A stretch of 64,000 nucleotides of DNA from Alloprevotella sp. (GTDB lineage: Bacteria; Bacteroidota; Bacteroidia; Bacteroidales; Bacteroidaceae), in contig JAFUXE010000006.1 of assembly GCA_017477205.1 (NCBI GenBank), positions 1 through 64,000 of the forward strand, given 5' to 3'. Below, in pieces: positions 19,101 through 28,080 of the stretch. The notes beneath the pieces are model-generated. The model was not told where the DNA came from and ran no database searches. It worked only from the letters and a program-made list of their open reading frames with translations. How positions within the stretch are numbered: position 1 is the first letter of the stretch; the number at the start of each line of letters is the position of its first letter. Position numbers and translations under genes: made by a program.

Positions 19101-19312
19101 ACATCATGGTTCACGTCATCTATCGCCTGAACATCTTCGGCAAGGATACCTCCGCAAAGTCCAGCCGTGGCGGTCGCGGCGGTGACGAGGATGGTCCGCG
19201 TGGCGGCGGCCCCGGTGGTGACGGGCCTCGTGGCGGTGCTCCGGGCGGAGGACCTGGTGGAGGCATGGGAGGTCCCGGTGGTGGCGGCCCCGGTGGTCCC
19301 AACGCCTTCTGA
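16193..19312 (+). CDS. TonB-dependent-receptor-like outer-membrane beta-barrel protein
   Basis: This 1039-residue protein has a signal peptide (1-21), a carboxypeptidase-regulatory-like domain (about 23-118, DSLGRFQLVV...YTLRLSYIGY), and a plug-like region (EALIEQLPGVEVSESGTITWNGK, VKNILVKGKDFFKGD). A long beta-barrel region rich in alternating aromatic residues follows. It belongs to the Bacteroidetes outer-membrane beta-barrel family that lacks a SusD partner; none is nearby. The last 53 residues are an unusual Gly/Pro-rich tail with repeated GGP steps, ending in Phe. Substrate unknown. Confidence 0.85.
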   Translation: MIRRTLIFLLLLTTAFSVAPAQKRYVVDGLIADRQQEYCLMYAAAALLQKDNSVVRSTMTDSLGRFQLVVDKAGDYTLRLSYIGYTTQSQRVKLTDEQDTVHVGIVFLDSEDTQLGPATVTATLARVQQVGDTTQFNADAYRVPEGSTLEALIEQLPGVEVSESGTITWNGKTVKNILVKGKDFFKGDTSVAMKNLPTNIVSKVKAYDKKSDYTEQTGIDDGEEETVLDLDLKRELNQSWILNADIGYGTRERYSDRLFATRFTDNSRITAFASANNVGDRGFGGPRGFGGQSGLTAVKTGGLDFSWENGLKKNQAGRLEVGGNVRYSHSSNDLISRTSSETFLSGGGSSSFGNNRNRSNSHSTNVNGNLRFQWNPDSLTNITLRPSYTHSESRNGADRLSATFNADPYSINGIENPLDSVLSQNADLLGVTINSNNRQSLGSSNSNQIGTNLNITRRLGTNGRNLSFRGDISYNKSRSNSFSISDIHYYTQGTETSSSFLNQYTATPNKNWNYSLRLGYVEPLGKNWFAEARYEYSYRYQDSNRSLYALNNLTDGGWGDSQNHPAIGTLPTEAALLQSVRDDFNSQFAEYKYYNNNVNVGVRYNSSDIRFNAGVSFNPQRTKMQYERPGQNIDTLITRHVFNVSPEVRFRYRFSRTNSLDINYRGSASQPSMTNLLDVVDDSDPLNISMGNPGLKPSWSNSFRAEYRGYNAERLAGINANVSLRTTSNSIATRIVYDDATGVRYSRPENINGNWNIDGRLMYNFSFGPEQLMSLSTSTNVGYTEDVGYVSRMGNANYVRNLFRSYTLYTPKAAHTADYYNSVFENSTATKNKARQLNLGENLRYNYRTSYFNIGATGSLNFQHARNSVQTSGNLDTWLYSYGLTASTTTPWGMEIATDIRMSSRRGYSDRSMNTNELLWNAQLSQGFLTGKPLRISVQFYDILHRQSTVSRVLNAQMRSDTWSNAINSYIMVHVIYRLNIFGKDTSAKSSRGGRGGDEDGPRGGGPGGDGPRGGAPGGGPGGGMGGPGGGGPGGPNAF

Positions 19313-19365
19313 TTTCACATCCGTTCCCGACCCGCCTGCACATAAAATTACGGACAAAACCTGAG

Positions 19366-19449
19366 CGAAGAGCACGGAAAAGCCAACTTTCTTGCAACAA
19401 AAAGCATAAAAGAGCCTTCTCCGTGCTCTTCGTTCATTTTTTTTCGTAC
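19366..19449 (+). terminator. Terminator of the outer-membrane protein gene
   Basis: A perfect 12-bp stem (CGAAGAGCACGG at 19366-19377 with its complement at 19422-19433) has a 44-nt loop and is followed by a T-run. The loop is long for a simple terminator. Confidence 0.65.
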
Positions 19450-19454
19450 TTTTG
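19447..19454 (+). promoter_or_regulatory. -7 box of the lipoprotein-gpmI unit
   Basis: TACTTTTG fits TAnnTTTG and lies 24 bp before the lipoprotein start codon. The -33 region overlaps the stem of the preceding terminator and has no TTTG. Confidence 0.45.
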
Positions 19455-19477
19455 TGCCGAGAAAACATCGTAACAGC

Positions 19478-19834
19478 ATGAAACGCACCCCGTACATATT
19501 CCTTCTTGCGCTCCTGGCAGCCTGCACAGGCGAGGATCGAAGCGGCGAAGTGCCCTACGCGCCCTCGGTGCGCACGGTGGATGCCGTCGTGGACGGCGGG
19601 ACATGCAGTTTCACGGGCGAGGTGCAGGCTTCCCCCAACAGCCTGCTGACGGCGCAGGGCTTCTACTACGGCAACGATACGCTGCGCGTGCAGGTGCTTG
19701 CACCGCTGACCGGGGAAGCCTTGTTCTCCGAAAGCGTAGCCGAGCTGAAAGCCGGCGACTACTACGTCCATGCCTTCGCCACGAACGGCATCGGCACGAC
19801 CAACGGCGACACGCTGCGCTTCTCCATCCTGTAG
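19478..19834 (+). CDS. Small lipoprotein, function unknown
   Basis: This 118-residue protein is read from [16 protein letters not shown]; the lipobox LLAAC gives lipidated C16. The mature part contains [19 protein letters not shown] and [20 protein letters not shown], which looks like one fibronectin type III or Ig-like beta domain of the sort seen in Bacteroidetes lipoproteins. I do not recognise a specific family. It lies 50 bp upstream of gpmI on the same strand. Confidence 0.75.
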   Translation: MKRTPYIFLLALLAACTGEDRSGEVPYAPSVRTVDAVVDGGTCSFTGEVQASPNSLLTAQGFYYGNDTLRVQVLAPLTGEALFSESVAELKAGDYYVHAFATNGIGTTNGDTLRFSIL

Positions 19835-19884
19835 GACACAAACAAAAAACGCGGACACGTCCGCAAACGACAAACGAATACTTT

Positions 19885-21423
19885 ATGAACCAGAAGAAAA
19901 AAGCTCTCTTGATGATTCTCGACGGCTGGGGAATCGGCAATCACGGTAAAGGCGACGTCATCTATAACACACCGACGCCTAATCTCGACGCACTGAATGC
20001 GAAATACCCGCATTCGCAGCTTCTTGCCTGCGGCGAGAACGTGGGACTTCCCGACGGCCAGATGGGAAACAGCGAGGTGGGACACCTGAACATCGGTGCC
20101 GGACGCATCGTCTATCAGGACCTCGTGAAGATTAACCGCGCCATTGCCGACGGCAGCATCCTGCGCAATCCCGAAGTGGTGAGAGCCTATTCCTATGCCA
20201 AGGAACACGGCTGCGGCCTGCACATCATGGGTCTCACCAGCACCGGTGGCGTACACTCCTCGCTCGACCACCTCTTCAAGCTCGTGGACATCGCACGCGA
20301 ATACGGCGTGGCCGACAAGACATTCGTACACTGCTTCATGGATGGCCGCGATACCGACCCCAAGAGCGGCGTGACCTACATCGAGGCGCTCCAGAAGGAG
20401 TGCGACCGCACGGGCGCGCACATCGCCAGCATCATCGGCCGCTTCTATGCCATGGACCGCGACAAGCGTTGGAACCGCGTGAAGGTGGCCTACGACCAGC
20501 TCGTCCACGGTGAAGGCCGTAAGGAGACGGACATGGTGCAAGCCGTGCTGGGCTGCTACGAGCGTGACAGCGAGGACTTCAAGGATACGGATGAGTTCAT
20601 GGAGCCGCTGGTGAACGAGGGCGTGGACGGACGCATCAAGGAAGGCGACGTCGTCATCTTCTTCAACTACCGCAACGACCGTGCCAAGGAACTCACCGTC
20701 GTCCTCACCCAGCAGGATATGCCCGAGGAAGGCATGCACACCATCCCCGGCCTGCAATACTACTGCATGACCCCCTACGACGCCTCGTTCCAAGGCGTTC
20801 ACATCCTCTTCCCGAAGGAGAACGTCGATAACACGTTGGGCGAATACCTCAGCAAGCAGGGACTGCGCCAGCTTCACACGGCCGAGACCGAGAAGTACGC
20901 CCACGTCACCTTCTTCTTCAACGGTGGCCGCGAGGCACCCTTCGAAGGCGAAGACCGCATCCTCGTGCCCAGCCCCAAGGTAGCCACCTACGACCTGAAG
21001 CCCGAAATGTCCGCCTACGAGGTGAAGGACAAGCTCGTCGCCGCCATCCGCGAGGACAAATATGACTTTATCGTCGTAAACTTCGCCAACGGTGACATGG
21101 TGGGACACACGGGCGTCTATGAAGCCATTGAGAAGGCAGTCGTGGCCGTTGACACCTGCGTAGGTGAAGTCGTAGAGGCAGCTAATGCCACTGGCTACGA
21201 AACCATCATCATTGCCGACCACGGAAATGCCGACAATGCCATCAATCCCGACGGCACGCCCAACACGGCGCACTCCCTGAACCCCGTGCCTTGCATCTAC
21301 ATCTCGGAGAACGAAGGCGTCACGGTGAAGGATGGCGTTCTGGCCGACGTGGCTCCCAGCATCCTGCACATCCTCGGTCTCCCGCAGCCCGCAGAGATGA
21401 CGGGACATGACCTACTTTCTTGA
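19885..21423 (+). CDS. gpmI: 2,3-bisphosphoglycerate-independent phosphoglycerate mutase
   Basis: This cytoplasmic glycolytic enzyme interconverts 3- and 2-phosphoglycerate through a phosphoserine. The start is [16 protein letters not shown] (19885), giving 512 residues, the usual length. The long in-frame extension upstream would run antiphase through the lipoprotein gene and is rejected. Motifs include D13 in ILDGWG, the nucleophile S63 in [35 protein letters not shown], and IADHGNADN near the end, all expected for the two-metal alkaline-phosphatase fold. Confidence 0.97.
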   Translation: MNQKKKALLMILDGWGIGNHGKGDVIYNTPTPNLDALNAKYPHSQLLACGENVGLPDGQMGNSEVGHLNIGAGRIVYQDLVKINRAIADGSILRNPEVVRAYSYAKEHGCGLHIMGLTSTGGVHSSLDHLFKLVDIAREYGVADKTFVHCFMDGRDTDPKSGVTYIEALQKECDRTGAHIASIIGRFYAMDRDKRWNRVKVAYDQLVHGEGRKETDMVQAVLGCYERDSEDFKDTDEFMEPLVNEGVDGRIKEGDVVIFFNYRNDRAKELTVVLTQQDMPEEGMHTIPGLQYYCMTPYDASFQGVHILFPKENVDNTLGEYLSKQGLRQLHTAETEKYAHVTFFFNGGREAPFEGEDRILVPSPKVATYDLKPEMSAYEVKDKLVAAIREDKYDFIVVNFANGDMVGHTGVYEAIEKAVVAVDTCVGEVVEAANATGYETIIIADHGNADNAINPDGTPNTAHSLNPVPCIYISENEGVTVKDGVLADVAPSILHILGLPQPAEMTGHDLLS

Positions 21424-21474
21424 AAGCCTAATTCAATTCCCTTTCTTTACTAATTTTTTAAATCTAAAAACAAC

Positions 21475-24400
21475 ATGAAAACGTTACACAGACTTTTCCT
21501 GCTGCTCGTCCTCACGCTGACGGGAGCAGGTGCGGCTTCGGCCCAGAAGGTCTATGAAGCCGTTGACTTTGGAGTGGCTCCGCTGACGGAAATCACGGAG
21601 GGGCAACAGATTGCCATCTACTTCACACGTGCTGCAACAGGCTTCATGGACAGTGACAACCTCACCACGCTCAACAGCATGGTGACGGAAAGTTGCGTCT
21701 TCGAGCTTGAAAGCGCTGGAGGTGAAGACCTTTACTACATCAAGAGCTCGGCCACGGGCCGCTATCTGCAGATGAGTTCCAGCACCTACCAACTCACCAC
21801 CGTGGAAGCGCAGCGCTCAGCGTCCGCCTTCCTCATCGTGCATCCCGACTACTACACCTCTACGTCCGACGTCCCCGCTGACGTCGATCCCCGCAGGGTG
21901 TCTGTGGATCCCAACAACTTCGAGGGTGCCGGCTACGTGATAAACGTAGATGCATGGTCCGACGCTACGGTGGCCTACTACCTCAGCTGCTACAGCGGCT
22001 ACAACTATGTGGCCAGCGACTACGGCGACGGCGTGAAGTACTACTACTACAACACGTTCCTTTTCTACGCCGTACGCGAAATCAAGGGCGTCACCTACCT
22101 GCAAGAGATCTTCTCGAAGCTGCTGCCCAGCGGCAACATCGACGGCTACATCCCCGGTACGAACCCCGGATGCATTCCGCAGGATGTCTATGACGAGCTG
22201 AAGGAAGCCTATGACACGGCTCTCGCCCTGCTGAACGAGGTATCGGACGACGCTGCTGCCTGTGAGGCCGCAGCCGAACGCCTGCAGGCTGCCGTGGAGG
22301 CGGCTGACGCCAGTGTCATCCCCGTACCGGCAGGCTACTACATCTTCACGAACTTCTCTGCCGACTATGCCGCTCTGTACGTGGATCCCACGGACGAGCG
22401 TGTGCGCATCCAGACTGCAGACCATTCGCTGAACTTCGACCGCGAGCTCACGGTAGATGACCTTCCCTACATCTGGCAAGTCATTCCCAACGACGACAAC
22501 ACGAACTACCTCTACAACCCCTCGACGGGCTACTACATGGGCGTAGCTCCCGGCTACTACTACACCGAGGCAAGCCTTGAGCCCACCCGTGCCTACGAGC
22601 TGCGCCGCTCCGACGCGCAGAACGGAGGTTTCTTCATCCTGCCCAGCACGAGCGACTCCTACGCACTGGCTTACCGTTCCTCATGGGGCAGCGAGCTCAT
22701 GCTCTGGTACTACGGCAACGGCCAGGACGCTTCCGCATGGCGCATCCTGAAGGTTTCCGACGAGGACTACGAGCGCCTTCTCCCCGACTTGGAGCAGAAC
22801 AAGCGTTCCAGCCTGCTGCAGAGCATGTTCGTGGACGGTGTTGCCGCTTTCCATAACGGCGTGCTTCACAGCTCCGACGCCACACCCACGACAAACTATC
22901 CCGATCCTGCCGACGGCCTCGTGACGCTGGAGGACCAAATCTCCACGAACGCACAGCATGCCGCCTACGGACCGCTGAGCAACGTGCTCGACGGAGACAT
23001 AACGACCTACTTCCAGAGCAACTTCGGGGTGGAAATGACCGACCTCCACTACATAGAGCTTGACCTGCGCGACCCCGTACCTGCCGTAGAGCTGAAGTAC
23101 ACCTCCACTGGCGAGTACTATCCCACGGAGGTGCAGATATACGGTTCCAACGATCAGGAGGACTGGACCTTCCAGGGTGGATACTCCCTGACCTACGGTT
23201 CGGGTGAGGAAGATGAGAACACCGGCCTGCTCTTCGTTCCCTTCATGGGCGACAACTACCAGTACATGCGCGTTGTGGTGTCCGGAACGGTCAACAACGC
23301 GAAGTACAACGGCAACCTCTACTTCCGCCTGGCAGAGCTTCGCGCCTATGAGGCCGAGGTGGATGCCAGCATCGTAGGAGAGGACGTGACCGAAACGCTT
23401 TCCGAACAGCTCGGCAACGCCATCCAGCGCATCAAGGAGAACAACGGCACGCAGGAGGACATCGACGCCTTGCAGCGTGCATTGGACGCATTCAAGGCAA
23501 ATGTTCCCGACCCCGCCGTTCTCACCGAACAGCTTAATGCTTACTACGAGCTCCTCACCACCAGCGAGGAAGGTTCCGAGGCCGGACAGTTCGCACCGGG
23601 CTCCAAGGAACCGTTCCAGAACGTGATTGCCCAGGTGCAGCAGGATGTAGATGACGGCAAGGTGACCACCGCTGCTGACATCCGCGACGCCCAGAAGCGC
23701 CTCGACGACGCATACGCAACGTTCCAGAAGGGTGTGGTATTCCCCGAGGGTGTTTACTTCATCCGTCGCCTCAACGGACAGTATCTCTACACCACCAGCA
23801 GCGATCCTGCCGAAGGCGTCTATAGTGGTGGCTACAACTCAACGACGGGTAGCGATGCCGACATTGACGGCCGCCTCGGCTACATGTGGAGCGTATCGAA
23901 GAACGACGACGGAACCTACAACATCCGGAACGTCGGCTACGGACACCACATCACGTACAACCTCGAAGAGACCACGGGCCTCATGTTCACGTCCGATGCC
24001 GAAGCACCCGCCACGACGTTCACCGTTGAGGGCGCAGGCAGCGGACGCCTCTACGTCAATGCTGAGGGACGTTCCTGGAGATACAGCACGAGCTACAACG
24101 TCGTGACGCTCAGCGCCAACCGCGACGCAGAACTCTCCCCGCTCACCTTCTCCAAGGTGGACAGCTGGACAGAGACCTTCTTCCTCGACGCAGCCGAAGG
24201 ACGTCCCTTCGTCCTCACGCTGCCGATGGACATTGACGCTATCATCGGTGGTACGGCCTACGAAGTGAAGGGTGTCACCCACGAAGGCGAGACCGGCACG
24301 CTTGAGCTCAGCGCCATTGCTGACAACACGCGCATCCCGGGCGGCACGCCCTTCGTCCTCGTGAGCGAACAGGCAGGCATCAACCTCCTGCCCGCATCCT

Positions 24401-24756
24401 CCGACCTCGCAGCATTCGACTACACCTTCACGGCAGCCAACGTAAACGGCCTGCAGGGCACGTTCCAGTCGCGCTGGGTAGGAGCCGGCAACGGCTTCAT
24501 CTCCAACGGACAGTTCCTCACCGGCACCTCCGACGACTACGTTCTGGGTAACTCCGGCGTCGTCATCCGCAGCCTCGTCGAGGACACCACGAAGGGCGAC
24601 CTCTCCCTCCCCGTGGACGGCACGTTCGTAACTTCTGTATCCCTGCCGCAGCAGAGCACCGTCGCTCCCGCCATCTACGACCTCCAGGGCCGCCGCGTCG
24701 CTACGCCGCAGCACGGTCTCTACATCGTGGGAGGCAAGAAGGTTCTCGTGAAGTAA
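21475..24756 (+). CDS. Secreted discoidin-type multidomain protein with sorting-like tail
   Basis: This 1093-residue protein has a signal peptide (1-23, GAGAASAQ). Several segments look like ricin/trefoil-type modules (YYIKSSATGRYLQMSS near 85; GYYIFTNFSADYAALYV near 285; YFIRRLNGQYLYTT near 760). An F5/8 type C (discoidin) domain lies at about 490-625 (ISTNAQHAAYGPLSNVLDGD to YFRLAELRAYE). Short helical FIVAR-like hairpins are at about 240-280, 640-670 and 700-765. The C-terminus is IYDLQGRRV...GLYIVGGKK. It probably binds carbohydrate; no catalytic domain was recognised. It follows gpmI by 51 bp. Confidence 0.78.
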   Translation: MKTLHRLFLLLVLTLTGAGAASAQKVYEAVDFGVAPLTEITEGQQIAIYFTRAATGFMDSDNLTTLNSMVTESCVFELESAGGEDLYYIKSSATGRYLQMSSSTYQLTTVEAQRSASAFLIVHPDYYTSTSDVPADVDPRRVSVDPNNFEGAGYVINVDAWSDATVAYYLSCYSGYNYVASDYGDGVKYYYYNTFLFYAVREIKGVTYLQEIFSKLLPSGNIDGYIPGTNPGCIPQDVYDELKEAYDTALALLNEVSDDAAACEAAAERLQAAVEAADASVIPVPAGYYIFTNFSADYAALYVDPTDERVRIQTADHSLNFDRELTVDDLPYIWQVIPNDDNTNYLYNPSTGYYMGVAPGYYYTEASLEPTRAYELRRSDAQNGGFFILPSTSDSYALAYRSSWGSELMLWYYGNGQDASAWRILKVSDEDYERLLPDLEQNKRSSLLQSMFVDGVAAFHNGVLHSSDATPTTNYPDPADGLVTLEDQISTNAQHAAYGPLSNVLDGDITTYFQSNFGVEMTDLHYIELDLRDPVPAVELKYTSTGEYYPTEVQIYGSNDQEDWTFQGGYSLTYGSGEEDENTGLLFVPFMGDNYQYMRVVVSGTVNNAKYNGNLYFRLAELRAYEAEVDASIVGEDVTETLSEQLGNAIQRIKENNGTQEDIDALQRALDAFKANVPDPAVLTEQLNAYYELLTTSEEGSEAGQFAPGSKEPFQNVIAQVQQDVDDGKVTTAADIRDAQKRLDDAYATFQKGVVFPEGVYFIRRLNGQYLYTTSSDPAEGVYSGGYNSTTGSDADIDGRLGYMWSVSKNDDGTYNIRNVGYGHHITYNLEETTGLMFTSDAEAPATTFTVEGAGSGRLYVNAEGRSWRYSTSYNVVTLSANRDAELSPLTFSKVDSWTETFFLDAAEGRPFVLTLPMDIDAIIGGTAYEVKGVTHEGETGTLELSAIADNTRIPGGTPFVLVSEQAGINLLPASSDLAAFDYTFTAANVNGLQGTFQSRWVGAGNGFISNGQFLTGTSDDYVLGNSGVVIRSLVEDTTKGDLSLPVDGTFVTSVSLPQQSTVAPAIYDLQGRRVATPQHGLYIVGGKKVLVK

Positions 24757-24784
24757 CAGCGACATCCAATACTATCTCCCCATC

Positions 24785-24833
24785 AATGGCGGGCGGGCAA
24801 CGCAACAGTTGCTCCGCCCGCCATTATTTAATG
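24785..24833 (+). terminator. Terminator of the discoidin-type gene
   Basis: A 12-bp perfect stem (AATGGCGGGCGG and its complement) with a 17-nt loop ends in ATTATTTAAT, 28 bp past the stop codon. Confidence 0.8.
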
Positions 24834-24873
24834 ATAATTCGCGATATTGACGGGGCGCCTTTCACCAGAATAC

Positions 24874-24935
24874 ACACTCCTGATTATTGTAAAACGGCTC
24901 CTGGTTTTCGTAATCAGGAGCCGTTTTTGAGGAGT
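24874..24935. repeat. Hairpin repeat element, copy 1
   Basis: A half copy (ACTCCTGATTATTGTAAAA) precedes a full hairpin (AAAACGGCTCCTG paired with CAGGAGCCGTTTT, 24891-24927). A second element with the same order is at 28081-28135, on the other side of the LRR gene. It may serve as terminator of the HigA-like gene. Confidence 0.7.
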
Positions 24936-24948
24936 TATTGCAAAATTC

Positions 24949-25251
24949 TTAGAATACTGCTGCGCAATTCTTACGGATATCAAGCAGTTTCGTCAGCAGG
25001 GGCTTTTTCTGTCTGGCAACAGCCATGTTGTAACGCGCCTGCATATTGATGAGCAGTTCGGGGCTGATGCCCAAGGCAGCCTCAACCATCAAGGCAAAAT
25101 CAGTCGTCACCGGGCGCTTACCATTTAGGATTTCATTCAGCTGCGTGTAAGGCACAAGCAGCAGTTCAGAGAATGCCTTATGGGTTATTCCCCTTGCTTC
25201 CAATTCTTCTTTCAGCACATCTCCTGGATGTGTGGGTATTCTGTTCGTCAT
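24949..25251 (-). CDS. HigA/VapI-type XRE antitoxin, orphan
   Basis: This 100-residue protein begins TNRIPTHPGDVLKEELEARG, the typical HigA start, with a helix-turn-helix at about 22-45 (THKAFSELLLVPYTQLNEIL) and the NGKRPVT turn. HigA is the DNA-binding antitoxin to the HigB RNase. HigB is normally the neighbouring gene, but only 33 bp separate this start codon from the LRR gene, and no toxin-like frame lies downstream. It is therefore an orphan regulator or the remnant of a lost module. Confidence 0.85.
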   Translation of the reverse strand: MTNRIPTHPGDVLKEELEARGITHKAFSELLLVPYTQLNEILNGKRPVTTDFALMVEAALGISPELLINMQARYNMAVARQKKPLLTKLLDIRKNCAAVF

Positions 25252-25284
25252 TGGTAGTGGTTTGTTATGTATCCGTCTGTCGTG

Positions 25285-28023
25285 CTACTTCACCAGCACT
25301 TTCTTGCCGCCAACGATGTACATGCCCTTGGGCATCTGGCTATTGGACAATTTACCATTTCTCAATTTGCGGCCCTGGAGGTCGTAGATGGGTGACGAGT
25401 GACGAGTGACAAGTGGAGAGCTGATGCCCGTGGGGTCGCCTTCCTTGATGGTGAGGAAGCTGGCCCACTGGCCGCTCTGGTCGGCGTCGGCATAGAGGTC
25501 GCGGCTGCCGGCGGGTACCCAGAGGGTAGCGGTCTCGTAGGTCTCGGGGCTGAACGTGTTGGCGTTGCGTAGGTTGATGGGCTCGGGGCGCAGATTCACG
25601 ACGTCCTTCAGGGCGGTGCAGCCGTCGAAGACCTGGTTGCCGATGCCCTCTACATCTACGGGCAGGACGATGGTCTCGAGCGCGGTGCAGTCCATGAAGG
25701 CGCGGCTGTCGATATACTGCAACTCTGCGGGCAGGCTCATGGACGTGATGCCGGTGTTGCCGGCGAAGACGTCGGGGTAGATGGCCGTGATGGGCCAGCC
25801 GTTGATGGCGTCGGGCAGCACGACGTCGCCCGTGACGGCGTCGGAGAGGCGGCGCTCGTCGTACTGGTAGGTCTCAGGGTCGTAGGTATAGACGGTGTAG
25901 TCTCGCAGACGGAGCTCGCGGCCCGTCACCTCGTAGTTGCCCGTCTCCTCGTTGTAGGTATATTTGTCGTTGTACGAGTAGGCGAGCTCCACCCTGGGCG
26001 CGTCGTCGCCCTCGGCGAGGGGTGTCATGGCCGACATGTAGCCACTCGAGCTTCCGAAGATGCGTTCGCCGAACGCTGCGGTGAAGGCCTCGTCGGCGAT
26101 GTATGCGGGCAGCGTGCCGATGGGTACCCAGAGGCGGGCGTCGGGGGCTATGTCATTGAAGGCGTCCTCGCCTACGGTTGGCGGCGTCTGGCGGTTGATG
26201 ACGACGTCCTCCAGGCGGGTGCAGCCCTCGAAGGCGCGGTCGCCTATCTCCTCGATCTCATCGCCGAGCTCCACGCGTTCTATCGTGGTCTGGTCCTTGA
26301 AGCCCTCGTCCATGACGCCCGTGATGCGTATCTCGTCGCCCTCGTCCGTGCGTCCTGCCGAGCCGCCGATGGTGACGGTGGTCTCGAGCAGGGGCGTGTC
26401 GGGCGTGGTGCCGCAGAGGGCGCCCGTCTTGCTGTCGTTCCACTGGTAGCGTCCGCCCGAGGTGCTGCCCTGCTCCCAGTATTCCCAGTACTTGCCGTCG
26501 CTCTGCGCCGTGCCGCGGATGTGGTAGAAGCGGTTCCAGCCGTCGGTCTGCACGAACTTCTGCACGCGGCCGTCGCCCACGATGAGGTCGCCGTAATAGA
26601 CGTCGCTGTAGAAGGCATTGGCGGGCAGGGGCTGCGGGTCGGGCGTGTCGGCATAGACCTTCCTGATGTTGCGGAAGTAGCTGCTGTAGAAGAGTCCGTC
26701 GGGCAGCGTGTGGGTGTGGCCTTGCAGGCGCACCTCCGTCAGGCCGCTGGCTCCCGTCAGCGCCTCGTCGCCCCACCAGTCGGTGCGCTCGGTCAGGGCA
26801 CGGGGTGCCCACTCCGTGATGCCGACCGTCTGGCTGTTGAGCTCCAGCTCCTCGGGCAGGGTGTAGGTGGAGGGCATGGCGCCATAGACGGCATCCACGC
26901 GGCATTCCCACTGCTTACCGTTAGGCGCGTCCTCCTCCTGCGTGATGGTGACGAGGTACTTCAGGCCGTCCTTCTCGGCCACGTACTGCTCGCCGAGGAA
27001 GAGGCTCTTGAAGGCGTGCGGCGTGCCCTCGTAGATGGCCTTGAACGAGCTCCACGGTGCCTTGCCCCTGTAGTTGTCGCGGCAGCCGTAGGGAACGTAG
27101 AGGATGGCGTCGGGGCTGATGCCGAACTTGTCTGACCACCAACCCTCCACGGGCTGTTTCATCTTCAGCACCAAAGCCTTAAGGTTCGGGCAGTTGTCTA
27201 ACGTAAACGTCGTCTGCACGTATTCGGGTATGGTGAGGGACGTGAGCATCGTGTTGTCGCTGAAACCTCCGAACTCCGTGCAGCTCTCCGCCAGCGCGAA
27301 GTCGCCCTGCGGCCAGCGGCTTCCTATGCAGTAGGCGAACGACTTGTAGCTGGACGGCAACAGGACGTTCAGCGGCGTGGTACTCAGGTCGTCGCTGTTT
27401 CTCTGGTACCCCGTCATCTTCAGTCCGCCGACAGCCTGCCCCGTGAACTCAATATGTTCCGTCAGCGGCTGGCTGTCGTAGTCTATCTCAGTCCAACTTG
27501 ACTTCTCGTTTGTGAGCTTATAGGAATATTGAGGCATACTGATATATGCCCCCGTAATGGAAGAGGCATTGATGCGCAGGCTCCGTACGTTTACCGGTAT
27601 CTCGAAGTAACCGTGGATATAGATGTCGTCGGGAAGGTTTATCTCCTCGCATCTTACCCCAAACCTTCCGTTTATCTTACAAGCCCCTATGCCTACGACG
27701 TTCCATGTACCGCCTTTGGGGTCGGTGACAGTTGTATAAAGCGTGAAACTCGTGACCGGGCTCGGCTGTACGGGATATGTCTCCGTAGAAACATAGCTGT
27801 CGTAAATCCTCGTCAGCTCCACGGTTCTGTCTTCCACGCTAACCACGCGAAAATCCAGATCCAAAGTGCTCCAATATCCGGGATATGTGTGAGAGGAAGA
27901 TGCTTCATTAAACGGGCTGTTCTCCCCAGAGATGTGAAATTCGTCTCCTACATTATACACCGTCTGCCCCCACGCGGTGGCGGCGCAGAGCAGGGCGAGG
28001 GTTGTGAGTAGAAAGTGTTTCAT
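25285..28023 (-). CDS. BspA-type leucine-rich-repeat surface protein with sorting-like tail
   Basis: The start is set at MKHFLLTTLALLCAATAWGQ (28023), a clear signal peptide; the open frame to 28140 encodes only hairpin-repeat and promoter sequence. The mature 912-residue precursor contains LRR_5 (BspA-like) repeats, clearest near the C-terminal third: GDRAFEGCTRLEDVVI, AFMDCTALETIVLP and QVFDGCTALKDVV. LWVPxGxxxxY segments, usual in this family, follow repeat blocks. The tail is IYDLQGRK...GMYIVGGKKVLVK. Two short stretches around the tail, SPLVTRHSSP and RNGKLSNSQM, are translated from simple intergenic-type repeats. It is likely an adhesin. Confidence 0.82.
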   Translation of the reverse strand: MKHFLLTTLALLCAATAWGQTVYNVGDEFHISGENSPFNEASSSHTYPGYWSTLDLDFRVVSVEDRTVELTRIYDSYVSTETYPVQPSPVTSFTLYTTVTDPKGGTWNVVGIGACKINGRFGVRCEEINLPDDIYIHGYFEIPVNVRSLRINASSITGAYISMPQYSYKLTNEKSSWTEIDYDSQPLTEHIEFTGQAVGGLKMTGYQRNSDDLSTTPLNVLLPSSYKSFAYCIGSRWPQGDFALAESCTEFGGFSDNTMLTSLTIPEYVQTTFTLDNCPNLKALVLKMKQPVEGWWSDKFGISPDAILYVPYGCRDNYRGKAPWSSFKAIYEGTPHAFKSLFLGEQYVAEKDGLKYLVTITQEEDAPNGKQWECRVDAVYGAMPSTYTLPEELELNSQTVGITEWAPRALTERTDWWGDEALTGASGLTEVRLQGHTHTLPDGLFYSSYFRNIRKVYADTPDPQPLPANAFYSDVYYGDLIVGDGRVQKFVQTDGWNRFYHIRGTAQSDGKYWEYWEQGSTSGGRYQWNDSKTGALCGTTPDTPLLETTVTIGGSAGRTDEGDEIRITGVMDEGFKDQTTIERVELGDEIEEIGDRAFEGCTRLEDVVINRQTPPTVGEDAFNDIAPDARLWVPIGTLPAYIADEAFTAAFGERIFGSSSGYMSAMTPLAEGDDAPRVELAYSYNDKYTYNEETGNYEVTGRELRLRDYTVYTYDPETYQYDERRLSDAVTGDVVLPDAINGWPITAIYPDVFAGNTGITSMSLPAELQYIDSRAFMDCTALETIVLPVDVEGIGNQVFDGCTALKDVVNLRPEPINLRNANTFSPETYETATLWVPAGSRDLYADADQSGQWASFLTIKEGDPTGISSPLVTRHSSPIYDLQGRKLRNGKLSNSQMPKGMYIVGGKKVLVK

Positions 28024-28055
28024 GTTGCTTTTTGGTTTTGGTTGGTTTTCGGCTG

Positions 28056-28063
28056 CAAAAATA
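28056..28063 (-). promoter_or_regulatory. -7 box of the LRR gene
   Basis: TATTTTTG on the minus strand lies 33 bp upstream of the start. The -33 zone has no TTTG; the hairpin element at 28081-28135 begins just upstream. Confidence 0.45.
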
Positions 28064-28080
28064 TACACAAAAAAACTGAA

